Below, one piece after another: positions 60,852 to 64,000 of a stretch of 64,000 nt of DNA; within the stretch, counting starts at the first letter, position 1; the number at the start of each line of letters is the position of its first letter. The DNA comes from Alphaproteobacteria bacterium (GTDB lineage: Bacteria > Pseudomonadota > Alphaproteobacteria > CAAGCB01 > CAG-977). Position numbers and translations under genes: made by a program. The notes under the pieces were generated by a model that saw only the letters and a program-made list of their open reading frames with translations, did not search any database and was not told where the DNA came from. Where the stretch lies: NCBI GenBank assembly GCA_024407875.1, contig JAKSVT010000002.1:1-64000 (forward strand). The letters run 5' to 3'.

Positions 60852-61931
60852 TTACTTAGAAGTTTCTATAACTGCATCTGCAAATCTTGAAACGGCATCA
60901 ATCATTGCAAGTTTTTTAGCATTATCAGATTTCTCTTTTAATTGAGAAGGATCATTTAATAATGATAAAATTAATTCTTGTAGTTTTTCTGGTGTAAAAT
61001 CAGGTTCTTCAATTAACCAACAAGCATCATTTTTACCCATATATTCCGCATTATGTAATTGATGTAAATCTGGTGAATGTAATATAGGAACAATAATTGC
61101 AGGTTTACCTGCTGTTGTTAGTTCGGCAATTGTTGAAGCTCCTGCACGGCAGATAACAATATCTGCAACTTGTAGTCTTTCAGCCATGTCTGTAAAGAAG
61201 GAGCCTGTTTCTACTTTTAAATTAATTCTGTCATAGTAGTTGTTTAATTCAGCTAAATCAGCTTGTCTTGCTTGTTGTGTAATTGTTAATTTTGATTTTT
61301 CTGATTCAGGAATTAATTCAAAAGCTTGAGGTATTACTTTACTAAATATTGTAGCACCTTGAGAGCCTCCAAAAATTAAAATATTAAGCTTATTATGTGG
61401 TGCTTTATATTCTATTTTATTTAATTCTAATATTTGAGGGCGAACAGGAACTCCTGTCCATTTTGTTTTTAAATTAGCTGGTATTCTAGCTACTTCAGGG
61501 AAAGTTGTTGCAACTAATTTTGCTCCACGAGCCAATACTCTGTTTGCTCCACCTAAAACACTGTTTTGTTCATGTAATATTAATGGTGTATGTAATAAGC
61601 CTGCAGCAAAAGCTGTAGGAAATGAAGCATATCCTCCAAAACCAACAACAGCAGCAGGTTTAATTTTATTTATTAATTTAATTGCTTGTAATATGCCAAT
61701 GCCCATATTAAATAAAGCTTTAAGTTTACGTATTTTGCTTAAATTTGCATAAGCTCCAGCATGTATTCTATATTCTTGAGAATTTGGAAACATTCCAGAA
61801 AAAGAAGTTCCTCTTTTATCTGTAATAAATACAACTTTATGTCCACGATTAATTAGTTCTTGTGCTAAAGCTTGAGCTGGAAATACATGACCGCCAGAAC
61901 CGCCTGCTGTTAATATAAATGTTTTAGACAT
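60852..61931 (-). CDS. murG: MurG, lipid II-forming N-acetylglucosaminyltransferase
   Basis: LTAGGSGGHVFPAQALAQEL is the first glycine-rich loop. VGFGGYASFPTAFAA, LHEQNSVLGGANRVLA, FGGSQGATIFSKVIP and the UDP-GlcNAc site CRAGASTIAELTTAGKPAI complete the MurG fold. It adds GlcNAc to lipid I on the inner face of the membrane. It stands alone here, away from a dcw/mur cluster, at least within this window. The length (359) is usual. Confidence 0.96.
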   Translation of the reverse strand: MSKTFILTAGGSGGHVFPAQALAQELINRGHKVVFITDKRGTSFSGMFPNSQEYRIHAGAYANLSKIRKLKALFNMGIGILQAIKLINKIKPAAVVGFGGYASFPTAFAAGLLHTPLILHEQNSVLGGANRVLARGAKLVATTFPEVARIPANLKTKWTGVPVRPQILELNKIEYKAPHNKLNILIFGGSQGATIFSKVIPQAFELIPESEKSKLTITQQARQADLAELNNYYDRINLKVETGSFFTDMAERLQVADIVICRAGASTIAELTTAGKPAIIVPILHSPDLHQLHNAEYMGKNDACWLIEEPDFTPEKLQELILSLLNDPSQLKEKSDNAKKLAMIDAVSRFADAVIETSK

Positions 61932-62049
61932 TGATATACTCCATAAAAAAACTTTAAAACTATACTATACTTATTTAGGTAAATTATTGTTTAATATATG
62001 AAGTGTTTTATAACGAATTTATTACGTATATTATAAGTTAAAATAGCTT

Positions 62050-62295
62050 TTATTTTTTAATGCTTTTTTTGAAAACTAAGGACATAACCAAAGCAATAAC
62101 CCATGTTGCACCATTAATGATGCTTAACCATTGAAGTATTTTTATGAGCTTTACATATGAAGGATCTAAGTTCTTTTTTTTAGCAATTTTTGTTGGAACA
62201 TTAAATGTAATTATACCGATAATAGACCCTATTACTAAAGCAATAATTGTATAGTAGCTAAATGTTAAATCATAATCTTCAAAATTTTCATACAT
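62050..62295 (-). CDS. Small two-helix membrane protein, 81 aa
   Basis: Two hydrophobic helices (residues 15-34, TIIALVIGSIIGIITF, and about 54-73, IINGATWVIALVMSLVF) are joined by a basic loop (KIAKKKNLDPSYVKLIK). The start has AAGGATC upstream on the minus strand. No family is recognised. Confidence 0.55.
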   Translation of the reverse strand: MYENFEDYDLTFSYYTIIALVIGSIIGIITFNVPTKIAKKKNLDPSYVKLIKILQWLSIINGATWVIALVMSLVFKKSIKK

Positions 62296-62538
62296 ATAGC
62301 ATATAGATCCTTATTATATGAATTTTAGCATAAAATTATTAGCTCTTAATTTTATTAGTTTTTTTGTTTTAAAGTCAAATGGTTATTTAAATTTTGATAG
62401 GATTTAGTTTTAAGGATTGATATGAAAGTCTTATTCGTTAAAAAAGACTGTTTTATATATTGATATGTCTAAATATAACAATTTGAAATAATTTTGGTAA
62501 TAATATACAATATTAAAAACTTTTTTAGGAGAAAGAGT

Positions 62539-64000
62539 ATGGCCAATGAAGAATTAATGAATGAACTCCTCAAAAAACATGGTATTAATGCTAATTCTTT
62601 TGAAAATAAAGAAGAAAATGTACCTGAAAAAACAGAAAATTGTGAGAAATTGCTAGAAATTTATTACGATTTAAAAAATACCGTTGATATGGAATATCCG
62701 TATTGGTTTAACAGAGCTTGGTTCGAAAATGCAGGTGATGTAACAATTATTCGAAAAGCTAAAGCTGAAGCTGCTGCTCTTTCTCATTCTACTCCTACTA
62801 TTTTGCCTTGGGAAAAATTAGTAATGCAGAAAACAAGGAATGTTCGTGGTGCTTTCCCATTTCCTTGGATTACAGCTAGTTTTTTTAATGCAGCTGCAGA
62901 AGCTTTAATGAACGAAGTTGATGCTCCTGTCGAAGCTGAAGCAGATGCTGTTTCTATAGTTGGTGCTGGTGGGGGTAATGTTACAAAAAGTTATGGAAAT
63001 ATCATTTCTATTGCAAAAAAATTTGGTATGAGAAAGGAAGATGTTCCTGTTTTAGTCAAAGCCTCTAAATCATGGGACGGCTGTTCTGTCGAAGATGTTA
63101 GTACAAAATATGGAAAAGATACTCCTAATTATAAATTACATAAGGCGATGATGGATTCAGTAATATGTATGTTTGATTCATATTGTATTCCTCAAGGCCG
63201 TGAAGTAATGAATTATTATTTGCCTTTGCAATATGGTTGGGACGGAATTGTTGAGCTTTGTAATAAAAAAATATTAGAAACTATGGGTGAGGCCGGAGAT
63301 GATGAAGTCTTAGGTATGAGCCGAGGATATTATTATGAAGCTATGAAGATTATGGCTCAAGGTATGAGCAAATGGTGTCAAAATTATGCTGATCGTGCAA
63401 AATATTTAGCTTCAATTGAAACGGATCCTAAATTTAAAAAGAATTATGAAGAAATAGCTGTTGTTATGGGAAATATTGCTCATAAAGCCCCAGCAACTTT
63501 TAGAGAAGCTTTACAAATGACATTGGCATGTCATTATGCTGTTGTTAATGAAGATCCTATGTCAGGAATGTCAATAGGTCGTATTGGGCAGGTGCTACAA
63601 CCTTATTATGAAAAAGATATAGAAGAAGGAATTACTTCAGAAGAGGAAGTTATAGAGCTTTTGGAATTATATCGTATTAAAATTACATGTATAGAATGCT
63701 TTGCCTCAGCTGGTGTAACAGGGGGTGTTCTTTCGGGAAATACATTTAATAATCTATCTTTAGGAGGATTAACAAAAGATGGGTTATCTGCAGTAACTCC
63801 ATTAGAGTATTTAATTGTTGAAGCTGGTATGCGCTGTAAAACTACTCAACCAACACTGTCTGTTCTTTATGACGAAAGAACTCCTGATACATTCCTAATG
63901 AAAGCTGCATCTTGTACAAAATTAGGTATGGGTTATCCTGCTTGGATGAATAATCAGCAGGGAATGAATTATATGCTTAAAAATTATGCTTCTGAAGGAA
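62539..64000 (+). CDS. Glycyl radical enzyme (pyruvate formate-lyase-like), 3' end outside the window
   Basis: ATG 62539 follows AGGAG by seven bases and the frame is open to the window edge (487 residues). Recognisable parts include TRNVRGAFPFPW, the active-site stretch ITCIECFASAGVTGG with the Cys-x-Glu pair Cys384 and Glu386, and GNTFNNLSLGG. The Cys-x-Glu arrangement is that of glycyl radical dehydratases and decarboxylases rather than pyruvate formate-lyase, which has two adjacent cysteines. Cys384 comes about 100 residues earlier than in choline lyase or 4-hydroxyphenylacetate decarboxylase. The C-terminal glycyl loop and the activating radical-SAM gene are not in the window, so the substrate is undetermined. 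Such enzymes are oxygen-sensitive and indicate anaerobic metabolism. Confidence 0.75.
   Translation, partial: MANEELMNELLKKHGINANSFENKEENVPEKTENCEKLLEIYYDLKNTVDMEYPYWFNRAWFENAGDVTIIRKAKAEAAALSHSTPTILPWEKLVMQKTRNVRGAFPFPWITASFFNAAAEALMNEVDAPVEAEADAVSIVGAGGGNVTKSYGNIISIAKKFGMRKEDVPVLVKASKSWDGCSVEDVSTKYGKDTPNYKLHKAMMDSVICMFDSYCIPQGREVMNYYLPLQYGWDGIVELCNKKILETMGEAGDDEVLGMSRGYYYEAMKIMAQGMSKWCQNYADRAKYLASIETDPKFKKNYEEIAVVMGNIAHKAPATFREALQMTLACHYAVVNEDPMSGMSIGRIGQVLQPYYEKDIEEGITSEEEVIELLELYRIKITCIECFASAGVTGGVLSGNTFNNLSLGGLTKDGLSAVTPLEYLIVEAGMRCKTTQPTLSVLYDERTPDTFLMKAASCTKLGMGYPAWMNNQQGMNYMLKNYASEG

Noticed and set aside
62421-62462. 13-codon frame (MKVLFVKKDCFIY) with AAGGA upstream
   Set aside because: It is too short to separate from chance; there is no repeated residue type that would suggest an attenuator leader and no paired terminator behind it.

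Overview
The window reads as a chromosomal segment of an AT-rich, probably anaerobic or host-associated alphaproteobacterium. The pointers are the rng/yacG/maf/dksA neighbourhood, a DksA that keeps a single zinc-finger cysteine, the gene order cpoB-tilS-ftsH, the run ffh-rpsP-rimM-trmD-rplS, a VirD4-type coupling protein and a eukaryotic-like (type 2) isoleucyl-tRNA synthetase. An oxygen-sensitive type of enzyme, a glycyl radical enzyme, runs off the right edge. I infer the taxon from gene content only. UGA behaves as a normal stop, for example at the end of rng and rimM.

Layout. 1-3.1 kb is accessory and partly decayed: an ankyrin remnant, an AAA+ ATPase and a frameshifted lipoprotein gene. 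3.5-15 kb starts with a tRNA-Pro and a LysM protein. A tight plus-strand run follows: an exported protein, a pentapeptide-repeat protein, a VirD4-like ATPase, a SWIM-SNF2 helicase and an M20 peptidase. After it lies a gene with an HNH-like histidine pattern, whose ribosome binding site sits inside a perfect 13-bp hairpin. 15-23.7 kb (mostly minus strand) holds tRNA-Phe, yacG-rng-maf-dksA, a SIMPL protein, a small multidrug-resistance exporter, an acyltransferase and an RND efflux pair. 23.7-28.5 kb is a scar. An AAA_14/DUF4143 ATPase is headed by five direct repeats at exact 23-bp spacing and abuts a truncated PIN-domain gene. The block is bracketed by diverged direct repeats and is followed by a flavoprotein gene cut by an in-frame UGA.

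28.5-44.2 kb contains a membrane-anchored carboxylesterase-like protein lacking its catalytic serine and histidine, ileS, a 1379-residue membrane coiled-coil protein, cpoB, tilS, ftsH, alaA and udp. 44.3-45.5 kb carries five tandem paralogous genes for 52-68-residue peptides. They share a leader that in several copies ends in double glycine, and their tails are unrelated; two copies have a nearly identical upstream promoter region. 45.9-51.2 kb is housekeeping: a phosphatase, a structured RNA leader and ffh-rpsP-rimM-trmD-rplS, then asd.

51.3-60.8 kb is the most distinctive larger system. A 997-residue protein combines a zincin-like HEIGH motif, a Q/G-rich linker and a VWA domain. It is followed by a 914-residue MoxR-like AAA+ ATPase, a small protein and two leucine-rich-repeat-like proteins that share a C-terminal module. 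The five genes lie head to tail with short gaps or overlaps, behind a good sigma70-type promoter and ahead of a bidirectional terminator. The arrangement suggests a AAA+/VWA remodelling machine with dedicated partner proteins. The window ends with murG, a small membrane protein and the 5' part of the glycyl radical enzyme gene.
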